Positions 54,928-63,370 of a stretch of 64,000 nucleotides of DNA are shown here, in pieces. Position numbers and translations under genes: made by a program. Positions within the stretch are counted from its first letter, which is position 1. Each line of letters starts with the position of its first letter. The stretch comes from Streptomyces olivaceus. GTDB lineage: Bacteria > Actinomycetota > Actinomycetes > Streptomycetales > Streptomycetaceae. Below the pieces are notes generated by a model, which was not told the origin of the DNA, made no database searches, and saw only the letters and a list, made by a program, of their open reading frames with translations. The stretch is from assembly GCF_000721235.1 (NCBI RefSeq), contig NZ_JOFH01000004.1:248001-312000 (forward strand), given 5' to 3'.

Positions 54928-56124
54928 CTACCGCTGTCCGAGCCAGAGGTCGGGGCCGAAGACCTCGTAGTGGACGGCCTCGGCGCGGACGCCGCGGCGC
55001 AGCAGGTCGCCGCGGACGGCGCGCATGAAGGGAACCGGGCCGCACAGGTAGACCGTGAGGTTCTCGGGCAGGTCCAGGCCGGTGAGGTCGGCGCGGCCGG
55101 CCGACGCGTCCGGCGCCCCCTCTCCCGGCTCCTCGTACCAGAGGTGGAGACGCGCGTCGGGCAGCGCGCGTATCAGGTCGCGCTGCTCCTGCCGGTGGGC
55201 GTGGTCGGCGGGGCGGCGGTCGGCGTGCACGACGGTGACCGGGCGGGTGGCGCCGGCCGCGACCAGGTGGTCGAGCATCGCCAGCATCGGGGTGACGCCG
55301 ATGCCGGCGGAGGCCAGCAGCAGCGGGCCGTCCTGCTCGGCCAGGGCCAGGTCGCCGAAGGGCGCGGACACGGTGAGCACGTCGCCCTCGTGCGCCCGCG
55401 CGTGCAGCCACGAGGAGACCTCGCCGTCGGGAGCGCCGTCGGCCCGCACGCGCTTGACGGTGACGCGCAGGGCGGAGCGGCCGGGCGCGGCGGAGAGGCT
55501 GTACTGGCGGATCTGCCGGGCACCGTCGGGCAGTTCGACGCGGACGCTGATGTACTGCCCCGGCCGGAAGGGTGCCACGGGGTGTTCGTCGGCCGGGCGC
55601 AGTACGAGGGAGACGGCGTCTGCGCTCTCCTCGCGCCGTTCGACGACCTCCATGCGGCGCCAGACGTCGCCCTCCGCGACGCCCGTCTGCGCGTAGAGGC
55701 GGGCCTCGACGGCCATGAGGGCGTTGGCCATCAGCCAGTAGACCTCGTCCCAGGCCGCGGCGACCTCGGGGGTGACCGCGTCGCCGAGCACCTCCGCGAT
55801 CGCGGCGAACAGGTGGCGGTGGACGATCTTGTACTGGTCGGAGGTGACACCGAGGGAGGCGTGCTTGTGGGCGATTCTGGAGAGCATCACGTCCGGCCGG
55901 GCGTCGGGGTGTTCCAGGAGCAGGCCGGCGAACGCGGCGATGGAGCCGGCCAGGGCCCGCTGCTGCTCCCCGTTGGCCTGGTTCCCTCGGTTGAACAGGT
56001 CCCGCAGCAGCTCCGGGTGGGCGTCGAACAGCTTCCGGTAGAAGAGCCGGGTGATGTCACCGATGGACGCCCCCACGGCGGGAAGGGTGGCCCGGACTAC
56101 GGGGACGGACTGTTCGGAGAGCAC
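54928..56124 (-). CDS. hmp: Flavohemoglobin (nitric oxide dioxygenase)
   Basis: 398 residues. The globin domain (about 1-140) has the heme His in RIAHKHASLGV and the LFYRKLFDAHPEL start; the FAD domain (about 150-255) has RQYSLSAAPG; the NAD domain (about 260-398) has LLASAGIGVTPML and VYLCGPVPFM. It turns nitric oxide into nitrate using O2 and NAD(P)H. The ATG at 56124 lies 12 bp from an NsrR-type operator, so NO should induce it. Confidence 0.95.
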   Translation of the reverse strand: MLSEQSVPVVRATLPAVGASIGDITRLFYRKLFDAHPELLRDLFNRGNQANGEQQRALAGSIAAFAGLLLEHPDARPDVMLSRIAHKHASLGVTSDQYKIVHRHLFAAIAEVLGDAVTPEVAAAWDEVYWLMANALMAVEARLYAQTGVAEGDVWRRMEVVERREESADAVSLVLRPADEHPVAPFRPGQYISVRVELPDGARQIRQYSLSAAPGRSALRVTVKRVRADGAPDGEVSSWLHARAHEGDVLTVSAPFGDLALAEQDGPLLLASAGIGVTPMLAMLDHLVAAGATRPVTVVHADRRPADHAHRQEQRDLIRALPDARLHLWYEEPGEGAPDASAGRADLTGLDLPENLTVYLCGPVPFMRAVRGDLLRRGVRAEAVHYEVFGPDLWLGQR

Positions 56125-56135
56125 AGCGACTCCTT

Positions 56136-56158
56136 AATTGGCATTTCAGATTCGTGTT
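56136..56158. promoter_or_regulatory. NsrR operator at the hmp promoter
   Basis: A 23-bp site with a right half ATTCGTGTT (plus strand; AACACGAAT on the coding strand) and left half AATTGGCAT. It matches the form of Streptomyces NsrR sites, whose consensus has AACACGAAT-type arms. It lies 12-34 bp upstream of the hmp start. Confidence 0.8.
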
Positions 56159-56205
56159 TTGAGTCACAAGAGACGGCTCGGGGGCCACCTCCTGTCGCCC
56201 CCCGG

Positions 56206-56652
56206 TCAGCCCGGAGGGCGGTTCGACAGTCCGATCAGGACCGGTCCGGTCGGCGAGGCCACCAGGTCGGCGACGGTCAGCGGGTCGAGCGCGGCGTAGA
56301 ACGCCTCCTGGGCCTCGCGCAGGGCGCCGCGGAGACGGCAGGCGCCGCGCAGCGGGCACGGCGAGCCGCCCTCACAGTCGACCACCTCGCCCTCGCCCTC
56401 CAGGTCGCGCACCAGCCGGCCCACCGAGGCGCGGTGCCCCGGTCCGGTCAGCGTCAGCCCGCCGCCGCGCCCGCGCCGCGCCTCGACGATCCCGAGGTGC
56501 TGCAGGCGGGTGATGGCCTTGGCGGCGTGGGTGTACGGCACTCCGACGGCCTCGGCCACCTCGCGGGTGGTCAGGGGATCGTCACCGTCTTTCACGACCG
56601 CCAGGCGCATCACGGAACGCAGCGCCAGGTCGGTGAACTTCGTCAGCCGCAC
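56206..56652 (-). CDS. nsrR: NsrR, Rrf2-family nitric-oxide-sensing repressor
   Basis: 148 residues with the Rrf2 winged helix (MRLTKFTDLALRSVMRLAV, TREVAEAVGVPYTHAAKAITRLQHLG) and three cluster cysteines at 93, 99 and 105 (CEGGSPCPLRGAC), the spacing and numbering known for the S. coelicolor [4Fe-4S] NsrR. NO damages the cluster and relieves repression. GTG 56652 is chosen; no ribosome binding site precedes it and TAGCGT lies just upstream, so the message may be leaderless. It lies 81 bp upstream of hmp, in the same direction. Confidence 0.92.
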   Translation of the reverse strand: MRLTKFTDLALRSVMRLAVVKDGDDPLTTREVAEAVGVPYTHAAKAITRLQHLGIVEARRGRGGGLTLTGPGHRASVGRLVRDLEGEGEVVDCEGGSPCPLRGACRLRGALREAQEAFYAALDPLTVADLVASPTGPVLIGLSNRPPG

Positions 56653-56668
56653 GGCCGTGACGCTATCA

Positions 56669-56691
56669 AATACGCATAATGGATTCGTGTT
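56669..56691. promoter_or_regulatory. NsrR operator at the nsrR promoter
   Basis: A 23-bp site with the right half ATTCGTGTT identical to the hmp site and a left half AATACGCAT closer to the consensus arm. It lies between nsrR and the divergent cupin gene and fits autoregulation, possibly with control of the cupin gene. Confidence 0.78.
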
Positions 56692-56751
56692 TGCTCTCGG
56701 AGATGACCTTGTGGAATGCGTCACCGGACGCCGGACGGGTGGTGACTGCCG

Positions 56752-57189
56752 ATGACCGCGCAGGACGGCGGTGCGCCCGCGGACCCGGGCCCTCCCCTCC
56801 CCCGGATTCTGTGCGACACCGACGGGCTGCGGCCGGCGGACGGCGAGGACACGAGCGGCGCCCGGTGGCGGCTCGCGGAGCCCGGGCGCCAGCTCGACGC
56901 CAACGTCGTCCGCATCCCGCCGTCGGGACGGGTGGACACGCACACGGAACCGGACCTGGACGTACTGCTGCACGTCCTGGACGGCACCGCGGCGCTGGTC
57001 TGCGCCGACGGGGAACGGGCCCTGCGGGCGGGCCTGCTGGCGTGGCTGCCGCACGGCTCGGCCCGGTCCGTCGTCGCCGGTCCGGACGGGGTGACGTACC
57101 TGACCGTGCACCGGCGGCGTCCGGGTATGCGCGTCCAGCCGCCGGGCGCGGCCGACCGGCTGCTCCCGGCGCCGGACGGCGGCGGCTGA
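56752..57189 (+). CDS. Small cupin protein next to nsrR
   Basis: 145 residues with one cupin barrel (about 35-115): WRLAEPGRQLDANVVRIPPSGRVDTHTEPDLDVLLHVLDGTAALV and LLAWLPHGSARSVV. Several potential metal ligands (His, Glu, Asp) are in place, but a full two-motif set is not clear. It is divergent from nsrR and shares the NsrR-site region, so it may belong to the NO response. The ATG follows GGGTGGTGA. Confidence 0.75.
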   Translation: MTAQDGGAPADPGPPLPRILCDTDGLRPADGEDTSGARWRLAEPGRQLDANVVRIPPSGRVDTHTEPDLDVLLHVLDGTAALVCADGERALRAGLLAWLPHGSARSVVAGPDGVTYLTVHRRRPGMRVQPPGAADRLLPAPDGGG

Positions 57190-57197
57190 GCCAGCGG

Positions 57198-57881
57198 TCA
57201 GCCGGCCGGAGCGGGCGGGCTCAGCCGGCCGTCGTGCAGCCGCGCGACCCGGTCGGCCGCGGCCAGCTGCGCGCGGTCGTGGGTCACCAGCACCGTGGCG
57301 GTGCCCCGTTCCCGGGTGAGGCGGGTGATCAGGTCGACGACGGCGGCGCCCCGCTCGTGGTCGAGGGCGCTGGTGGGTTCGTCGACGAGCAGCACACCCG
57401 GGTCGTTCATGAGGGCACGGGCGATGTTGACCCGCTGGCGCTGGCCCCCGGAGAGCTGATGGGGCCGCCGGCCGGCGTGGTCCGCGAGGCCGACGGCGTC
57501 GAGGAGTTCGAGGGCCCGGCCGCGGGCGGAGCGCGGCCTGCGTCCGTCGAGACGGGCCATCACCTGGAGCTGCTCGGCGGCGGTGAGCGACGGCAGCAGG
57601 TTGGGCTGCTGGAAGACGATGCCGATCCGGTGCCGGCGCAGGCCGGCCAGCTCGCCCCGGCTCAGCCCGGTGGTGTCGGTGCCGTCGACGGCGACGGTGC
57701 CCGAGTCGGGGGTGATCAGCGTGGCGGCGACGGCCAGCAGGCTGGACTTGCCCGAGCCGGAGGGACCGACCACGGCGGTCAGACCGCCTCCGGGCACCTC
57801 CAGGGTGACGCGGTCGAGGGCGGTGAGGCGGCCGTCCCCGTCGGGGTGGGTCAGGGTGACGTCGGTCAGGATCAGGCTCAT
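57198..57881 (-). CDS. ABC exporter ATP-binding protein (MacB/LolD type)
   Basis: 227 residues: Walker A GPSGSGKSS (about 38-46), Q-loop FQQPNLLPSL, signature LSGGQRQRV, Walker B VLLVDEP and H-loop VTHDRAQL. This subfamily works with FtsX-like permeases. ATG 57881 overlaps the permease stop by 4 bp, and it is second in a two-gene operon. Confidence 0.92.
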   Translation of the reverse strand: MSLILTDVTLTHPDGDGRLTALDRVTLEVPGGGLTAVVGPSGSGKSSLLAVAATLITPDSGTVAVDGTDTTGLSRGELAGLRRHRIGIVFQQPNLLPSLTAAEQLQVMARLDGRRPRSARGRALELLDAVGLADHAGRRPHQLSGGQRQRVNIARALMNDPGVLLVDEPTSALDHERGAAVVDLITRLTRERGTATVLVTHDRAQLAAADRVARLHDGRLSPPAPAG

Positions 57882-58960
57882 CGGGCGCTCCCCAGGGCGG
57901 TCAGCGGGTCCACGGAGGTGATGCGGCGGACGGCGAGGCCCGCCCCGAGGCCGCCGAGGAGCACCAGCACGGCGGCCGGGACCAGGACGGTGGCCGGGGA
58001 CAGGTCGAAGGGGACGGCGGAACCGGAGACGGCGGCGCCGATCGCGGCGGCCGCTGCGGTGCCGACGAGGGTGCCGCCGACCAGCAGCACCGCGGCCTGG
58101 CCGAGCGCGTCCCGCAGCAGTGCGGCGGTGGTGGCGCCCAGCGCCTTGAGCACGGCGATGTCACCGCCGCGCTGGATGGTCCACACGGTGAAGAAGGCGC
58201 CGACGACCAGGGCGGAGATGGCGAACAGGAAGCCGCGCATCAGCTGCAGCGAGCCGTTCTCGGAGCTGTAGGAGCCGATCGCGGAGAGCGACTCGCCCTT
58301 CGTCACGGTCTCGGTGCCCGCCGCCCGGTCGGTCGCCGCGAGGTCGGCCCGGGAGCCGGTGTCCAGGGCGATCACCGTCGCCGCGGGCCCGTCGGCGGCC
58401 GGCGGGGCGACGGCCTGCCAGGTGCGCAGGCTCGTCCACACCACGGGCGTGTGGCTGAAGGAGACGTCGTGGCCGGTGGCGGCGACGGTGAGCGACCGGC
58501 CGGCCAGCGTGAGGGTGTCGCCCGCGCGCACGCCGAGCACGTCGGCCACGGAGGGCGGCACCGCCACCGTACGGTCGTCGACCGGGGCGCCGTCCGGAGC
58601 CAGGTGCGAGCCGGGCCGGACGCCGAACACGGTCACCCCGGTGCTCCCGTCGCCCGCGCCCGCCCTCGTGGTGGTGATGCCCAGGGGTTCGGCCCGGCGG
58701 ACGCCGGGCGCCTCGGCCCACCGGGTCCACTGGGCCTCGGTGACGGTGGAGTCCGCGTACGACGGGTCCTGGCCGGCGCCCGGCGCGGCGAAGGCGATCC
58801 GGTCGGCCGGCAGGGCGGTGACGGCGGAGACGTTCTCCCGGGCCAGGCCCGCCGTCAGCCCGGACAACAGCCCGACCAGCAGGGTGATCAGTACGACGAC
58901 GCCGCCCATCAGGGCGAACCGCCCCTTGGCGAACGTCAGGTCTCTCAAGGCGACAAACAC
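57878..58960 (-). CDS. FtsX/MacB-like ABC permease
   Basis: About 360 residues. One N-terminal helix (about 16-36), an extracytoplasmic domain (about 45-235) and three C-terminal helices in the FtsX layout, with VWTIQRGGDIAVLKALGATTAALLRDALGQAAVL typical of the family. It would export or act on a lipid, peptide or drug with the adjacent ATPase. GTG 58960 is chosen; its ribosome binding site is weak. The divergent two-component system starts 208 bp away and probably controls it. Confidence 0.87.
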   Translation of the reverse strand: MFVALRDLTFAKGRFALMGGVVVLITLLVGLLSGLTAGLARENVSAVTALPADRIAFAAPGAGQDPSYADSTVTEAQWTRWAEAPGVRRAEPLGITTTRAGAGDGSTGVTVFGVRPGSHLAPDGAPVDDRTVAVPPSVADVLGVRAGDTLTLAGRSLTVAATGHDVSFSHTPVVWTSLRTWQAVAPPAADGPAATVIALDTGSRADLAATDRAAGTETVTKGESLSAIGSYSSENGSLQLMRGFLFAISALVVGAFFTVWTIQRGGDIAVLKALGATTAALLRDALGQAAVLLVGGTLVGTAAAAAIGAAVSGSAVPFDLSPATVLVPAAVLVLLGGLGAGLAVRRITSVDPLTALGSAR

Positions 58961-59168
58961 GTCTTCGCCCGGCCTTTCGACAGCGGTGGGAGGGTGCCGC
59001 GGCACGGCACCGGTGATCGCGGCGGTGCGCCGCGTCCCCCAGCCTCGCCGTCCGGAGGCGGCGCCGGCATCGCTCCGGGGCGGGCACTTCGCGGGCCGGA
59101 CGGTGCGGGCCGGCTTGCACCTTTCGACAGATGCCCGGGCCCGGCGCGGTCCGTAGGCTGGGACGATC

Positions 59169-60377
59169 GTGAACGCTCCGACTCCCACCACCCGGGCCCT
59201 CAACTGGTGCCTGCACCTGCTCGTGGCCGGTCTGCTCGTCCTGGCCGCGGTGCGGGCGGTACCGGACGGCCGGCCGCACGCGGCCGCGGTGTGCGCCGCG
59301 GCCGTGGCGGTCGGGGCGGTCTACGCGGTGGGCCCCGCGCTCGACGCCGTCCGCGCCTCCCGCCGCGGTGCCGCGCTGTGGCTGGCCGCCGTCGGCGCGG
59401 TGTGGCTCGTGCTGCTCGCCCTGTCCGCGGAGGGCGTGTGGCTGGCGTTCCCGCTGTACTTCGTCCAGCTCCATCTGCTCTCCCGCCGTGCCGGGCTCGT
59501 CGCGGTGACCGCGACGGCGGTCGCGGCGGTGGCGGCGTTCTCCGCCCACCGGGGAACGGTCACGGCGGCCGTCGTGATCGGTCCGGCGCTCGGGGCCGCC
59601 GTCGCCGTGGCGGTGGTCTGGGGCTACCAGGCGCTGTACCGGGAGAGCGAGCGGCGCCGACGGCTCATCGAGGAGCTGACCGCCACCCGGGCCGACCTGG
59701 CCGACGCCCAGCGGACCGCCGGAATGCTCCAGGAGCGCCAGCGACTGGCCCGGGAAATCCACGACACCCTCGCCCAGGGGCTGTCCAGCATCCAGTTGCT
59801 GCTCCGGGCCGCCGAGCGGGCGCTGCCCGACCGGCCGGGCCCCGCGGCCGGGTACGTGGGGCAGGCCAGGCAGGCCGCCGTGGACAACCTCGCCGAGGCC
59901 CGCCGGTTCGTCGCCGCCCTCTCCCCGCCGGCGCTGGACGGGACGACCCTCGCCGGCGCGCTGGAGAGGCTGTGCGCCGCCACCGGCGAGCGGCACGGGA
60001 CCGAGGTCCGCCTCCGTCTCGCCGGGCGGCCCCGCCCCCTGTCCACCGCGCACGAGGTGGCGCTGCTGCGCGTCGCCCAGTCGGCGCTGGCCAACACCCT
60101 CGCGCACGCCCGCGCCGCTCGCGCCGAGGTGACCCTGAGCCACGAGGGCGACGCCGTCGTGCTGGACGTCACCGACGACGGCGTGGGGTTCGACCCCGCC
60201 GCGGTGTCCCCGCCCGGTCCCGAGGGCGGGGGCTACGGGCTGGCCGCGATGCGGGCCCGGGTGCACGCCCTGGACGGCACGCTCACCGTCGAGTCCGCCC
60301 CCGGGCGCGGCACCGCGCTCGTCGCGCGGCTCCCGCTGCCGCCCGCCACCGACGACGAACCCGAGGCCCAGCCGTGA
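59169..60377 (+). CDS. Sensor histidine kinase (NarL partner type)
   Basis: 402 residues. Several N-terminal transmembrane helices (about 10-150), a HisKA_3 domain with phospho-accepting His 198 in RLAREIHDTLAQGLSSIQ and a HATPase domain (VTDDGVGFDPAAV, GGYGLAAMRARV). GTG 59169 is taken as the start. It is followed with a 4-bp overlap by the response regulator and faces the FtsX-type exporter, the layout of cell-envelope stress systems. Confidence 0.9.
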   Translation: MNAPTPTTRALNWCLHLLVAGLLVLAAVRAVPDGRPHAAAVCAAAVAVGAVYAVGPALDAVRASRRGAALWLAAVGAVWLVLLALSAEGVWLAFPLYFVQLHLLSRRAGLVAVTATAVAAVAAFSAHRGTVTAAVVIGPALGAAVAVAVVWGYQALYRESERRRRLIEELTATRADLADAQRTAGMLQERQRLAREIHDTLAQGLSSIQLLLRAAERALPDRPGPAAGYVGQARQAAVDNLAEARRFVAALSPPALDGTTLAGALERLCAATGERHGTEVRLRLAGRPRPLSTAHEVALLRVAQSALANTLAHARAARAEVTLSHEGDAVVLDVTDDGVGFDPAAVSPPGPEGGGYGLAAMRARVHALDGTLTVESAPGRGTALVARLPLPPATDDEPEAQP

Positions 60378-61018
60378 CCGATTCCGACCCGATGCCGATC
60401 CGGCTGCTGCTCGCCGACGACCACCCCGTGGTCCGCGCCGGGCTGCGCGCGGTGCTGGAGACCGAGGAGGGCATCACCGTGGCCGCCGAGGCCGCGACCG
60501 CCGAGGAGGCCGTCGAGCGGGCGGGGCTCGGCGACATCGACGTCGTCCTGATGGACCTGAGGTTCGGCAGGGGCATGAACGGCGCCCGGGCCACCGCCGC
60601 GATCACCGCGCGGCCCGGGGCACCGCGCGTGCTGATCGTCACCACGTACGACACCGACGCCGACACGCTGCCGGCCATCGAGGCCGGTGCCACGGGCTAC
60701 CTCCTCAAGGACGCCCCGCCGGAGGAGCTCGCGGCGGCGGTGCGCACCGCCGCGGCGGGCCGGACCGCCCTCGCGCCGACGGTCGCGGACCGCCTGATGA
60801 CCCGCCTGCGCGAGCCGCACACCTCGCTGACCCGCCGCGAGACGGAGGTGCTCTCCCTGGTCGCCGAGGGCCTGTCCAACCAGCACGTCGGTGAGCGGCT
60901 GCACCTGACCGAGGGCACGGTCAAGTCCCACCTGGCCCGGGTCTACGCCAAGCTGGACGTGGACTCCCGCACCGCCGCGGTCGCCGCCGCCACCGCTCTC
61001 GGTCTCATCCGGCGCTGA
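60374..61018 (+). CDS. NarL/LuxR-type response regulator
   Basis: 214 residues. Receiver domain about 8-125 (LLLADDHPVV, phospho-acceptor Asp 61 in VVLMDLRF, Lys in YLLKDA) and LuxR-type helix-turn-helix about 148-210 (LTRRETEVLSLVAEGLSNQHVGERLHLTEGTVKSHLARVYAKL). GTG 60374 overlaps the kinase stop (GTGA). It likely controls the divergent ABC exporter. Confidence 0.92.
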   Translation: MTDSDPMPIRLLLADDHPVVRAGLRAVLETEEGITVAAEAATAEEAVERAGLGDIDVVLMDLRFGRGMNGARATAAITARPGAPRVLIVTTYDTDADTLPAIEAGATGYLLKDAPPEELAAAVRTAAAGRTALAPTVADRLMTRLREPHTSLTRRETEVLSLVAEGLSNQHVGERLHLTEGTVKSHLARVYAKLDVDSRTAAVAAATALGLIRR

Positions 61019-61021
61019 GGC

Positions 61022-62785
61022 TCAGCGCGCCTCGGCGCGCAGTTCCGTCAGGGACCGCGCCGTCAGCGCCCGCGGCTCCTCGTCGGGGTCGACGAGGACG
61101 ACGGTGCAGGCGGCCGCGTGGGTGAGCGCGCTGGTGAAGCTGCCGTCGGCGAACTGGGCCAGCGGGCCGCGCGGGGACCGCCCGACCGCGACCGTCCGGG
61201 CCCGGACCTCGGTGGCGTGCCGGGCCAGGGCGCGGCCCGCGGCGGCGTGGTCGCCGACCCCGTCGAGGATCTGGCCGGTGGCGGCGACGCCCGCCTCCCG
61301 GAGCCGGTCGAGGTGCGCGGTGACGGCCCGTCGGGCCTCCTCGTCGCTCTCGGTGACGACGGCCTGTTCCTCGACGACGGCGGTCTGCCGTACGTGGACG
61401 ACCTCGAGCGGGCTGCCGGTGTCGCGGGCGAGCCGGGCCGCGCTGTCGACGACGGCGGCCGCCCGGTCGTGGGCGCCGACGGCGACGACGACCGGCTGCC
61501 CGCCGCCCGTGGCCGGGACGTGCGGGGCCACGGGGGTGAGCGACGGGGTCACGGTCTCGGCGTCGCCGGTGCCCGCCTCGGCCTCGCGCAGCAGCCGGTG
61601 GCCGCCGGCCAGGACCGGGATGGCGAGCAGGAAGGTGGCGGCGCCCAGGTAAAACGGGACGCTCAGATCGGTGGCGTCGGCGAGCTTTCCGGCGACGTAG
61701 GGGGCCAGGCCGCCGCCGATGAAGCGCAGGAATCCGTAGGCGGAGGAGGCCACGGGGCGCTCGACGGGCGAGACGAGCATGACGGCCTGGGTGGTGAGGG
61801 TGTTGTTGATGCCGATGAAGGCGCCGCTGACGATCACCGCGACGATCACCGTGGTGGGCGTGGTGACGCCGGCCGCGATGACGGCCATCACGACGCCGAG
61901 GCCGAGCAGGTTGGCGTACAGGACGGGCGCGGTGCCGTAGCGGGCCTGCAGGCGCGGGGCGAAGAAGACGCTGAAGGCGGCGACCAGCAGGCCCCAGGCG
62001 GTGAAGACCAGGCCGAGCTCGTGGGCGTCCAGCTCCATCGGGTACGGGGCGTAGCCGAGCATGGTGAAGAAGCCCCAGTTGTACAGCAGAGCCATGATGC
62101 CCATGGTGAGCAGGCCGCGGTGGCGCAGGGCCTTCAGCGGGGCGAGGGGCGAGGTGACCCGCTTGGGCCTGGGCAGGTCGGGCACGAGCACGATGGTGGC
62201 GACGAGGGCGATCGCCATCAGGACGGCGACGCCGAAGAAGGGGCCGCGCCAGCTGATGGCGCCCAGTTCGCCGCCGAGCAGGGGTCCGACGGCGATGCCG
62301 AGGCCGAGGGCGGTCTCGTAGAGGATGATCGCGCCGCCGAAGCCGCCGCTCGCGGAGGCCACGATGACCGCCAGCGAGGTGGCGATGAACAGGGCGTTGC
62401 CGAGCCCCCAGCCGGCGCGGAAGCCGACTATGCCGTTGATGGAGTCGGTGGTGCCCGCGAGGGCGGCGAAGACGACGATGATCGCGAGGCCGGTGACCAG
62501 GGTGCGCTTGGCACCGATGCGGCTGGAGACCCAGCCGACGATCAGCATGGCCACGGCGGTGACGATCAGGTAGCTGCTGAAGAGCAGGGACACCTGGCTG
62601 GGCGTGGCGTCGAGGCTGTCCGCGAGGGCCGGGAGGATCGGGTCGACCAGGCCGATGCCCATGAACGAGATGACACAGGCGAAGGCGACGGCCCAGACGG
62701 CCTTGGGCTGCCGGAACGGCCCGCCCGGCCTGTCGTGCGCTGCGCCCTGTCCCTGCGGTGTGCCCTGTGCCGGCGATGCACTCAT
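61022..62785 (-). CDS. MFS transporter fused to a C-terminal UspA domain
   Basis: 587 residues. Residues about 25-415 are a major facilitator (GIGLVDPILPALADSL, motif A-like VGWVSSRIGAKRTLV, GWGLGNALF, GVAVLMAIALVATIVLVPDLP). Residues about 445-587 are a universal-stress-protein domain: PVVVAVGAHDRAAAVVDSAARLA, EVVHVR, ARTVAVGRSPRGPLAQFADGSFTSALTHAAACTVVLVD, with the G-rich nucleotide loop. The ATG overlaps the MarR stop by 4 bp, so MarR and the transporter form one operon. The UspA part may sense nucleotide or stress to control export. Confidence 0.87.
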   Translation of the reverse strand: MSASPAQGTPQGQGAAHDRPGGPFRQPKAVWAVAFACVISFMGIGLVDPILPALADSLDATPSQVSLLFSSYLIVTAVAMLIVGWVSSRIGAKRTLVTGLAIIVVFAALAGTTDSINGIVGFRAGWGLGNALFIATSLAVIVASASGGFGGAIILYETALGLGIAVGPLLGGELGAISWRGPFFGVAVLMAIALVATIVLVPDLPRPKRVTSPLAPLKALRHRGLLTMGIMALLYNWGFFTMLGYAPYPMELDAHELGLVFTAWGLLVAAFSVFFAPRLQARYGTAPVLYANLLGLGVVMAVIAAGVTTPTTVIVAVIVSGAFIGINNTLTTQAVMLVSPVERPVASSAYGFLRFIGGGLAPYVAGKLADATDLSVPFYLGAATFLLAIPVLAGGHRLLREAEAGTGDAETVTPSLTPVAPHVPATGGGQPVVVAVGAHDRAAAVVDSAARLARDTGSPLEVVHVRQTAVVEEQAVVTESDEEARRAVTAHLDRLREAGVAATGQILDGVGDHAAAGRALARHATEVRARTVAVGRSPRGPLAQFADGSFTSALTHAAACTVVLVDPDEEPRALTARSLTELRAEAR

Positions 62786-63252
62786 GCGCGGTGTTCCTCC
62801 GAGGTTTCCTGACGGTTCTCGACGACCCTGGCCAGGGCCAGGAGCGCGGTGGTGGTGGCCTGCCGCTCCGGGCCGGTCATGTCCTCCATGAGCTGTTCGA
62901 GGGCGCGTGCACGCTCGGCGCGCCGCCGGGCGACGACCTCGAGGCCGGTGGAGGTCACCGCGACGAGTACGCCGCGGCCGTCCCTGGCGTCGGCGGTGCG
63001 CCGGACCAGGCCCGCGCGCTCCAGGCGGGTGACGAGCTGGGTCATGTTCGGCTGGGAGACGCCCTCGGCCCTGGCCAGTTCGGTCAGCCGCTGCGGGCCC
63101 TCGCGCTCCAGCCTGCCCAGCGCCGAGGAGGCGGCCGTACTCAGGGAGCCGGTACGGGCGCTCTGCCGCACGTACCGGACCATCCGCTCGACGGCGACGA
63201 TCAGGTCGTCCGGGGAGGTCGGCGGCGTCTCCTGCTCACGGGCCCTGTCCAT
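62782..63252 (-). CDS. MarR-family regulator
   Basis: About 156 residues. Winged-helix core: RLEREGPQRLTELARAEGVSQPNMTQLVTRLERAGLVRRTADARDGRGVLVAVTS. ATG 63252 is favoured over ATG 63267, because a near-consensus promoter at 63259-63287 would start the transcript at about 63252 and there is no ribosome binding site for either. It likely represses its own operon with the MFS-UspA transporter. Confidence 0.85.
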   Translation of the reverse strand: MDRAREQETPPTSPDDLIVAVERMVRYVRQSARTGSLSTAASSALGRLEREGPQRLTELARAEGVSQPNMTQLVTRLERAGLVRRTADARDGRGVLVAVTSTGLEVVARRRAERARALEQLMEDMTGPERQATTTALLALARVVENRQETSEEHRA

Positions 63253-63258
63253 AAGCGC

Positions 63259-63287
63259 ATTATGCATTTACGTGTACGGTGAAACAA
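63259..63287 (-). promoter_or_regulatory. Promoter of the MarR/MFS-UspA operon
   Basis: On the minus strand TTGTTT (63287-63282) and CATAAT (63264-63259) are spaced 17 bp, a good vegetative promoter. Six bases separate CATAAT from ATG 63252, so a leaderless transcript is predicted. The near-palindrome GCATTATGC at 63257-63265 overlaps the -10 and may be the MarR site. Confidence 0.6.
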
Positions 63288-63348
63288 GATGCGCCGACGC
63301 GCCCTTCCCCGTTCGGCCTCGGCTTCAACGGGCACACTGCGAAGAGCG

Positions 63349-63366
63349 AGGAGGTACAGGAGGTAC
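63349..63366 (+). promoter_or_regulatory. Duplicated ribosome binding site before the GAF-ANTAR gene
   Basis: AGGAGGTAC occurs twice in perfect tandem (63349-63357 and 63358-63366). The second copy is 4-7 bases before the TTG start at 63371 and is a near-perfect Shine-Dalgarno sequence, so it decides this rare start codon. Confidence 0.7.
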
Positions 63367-63370
63367 CACA

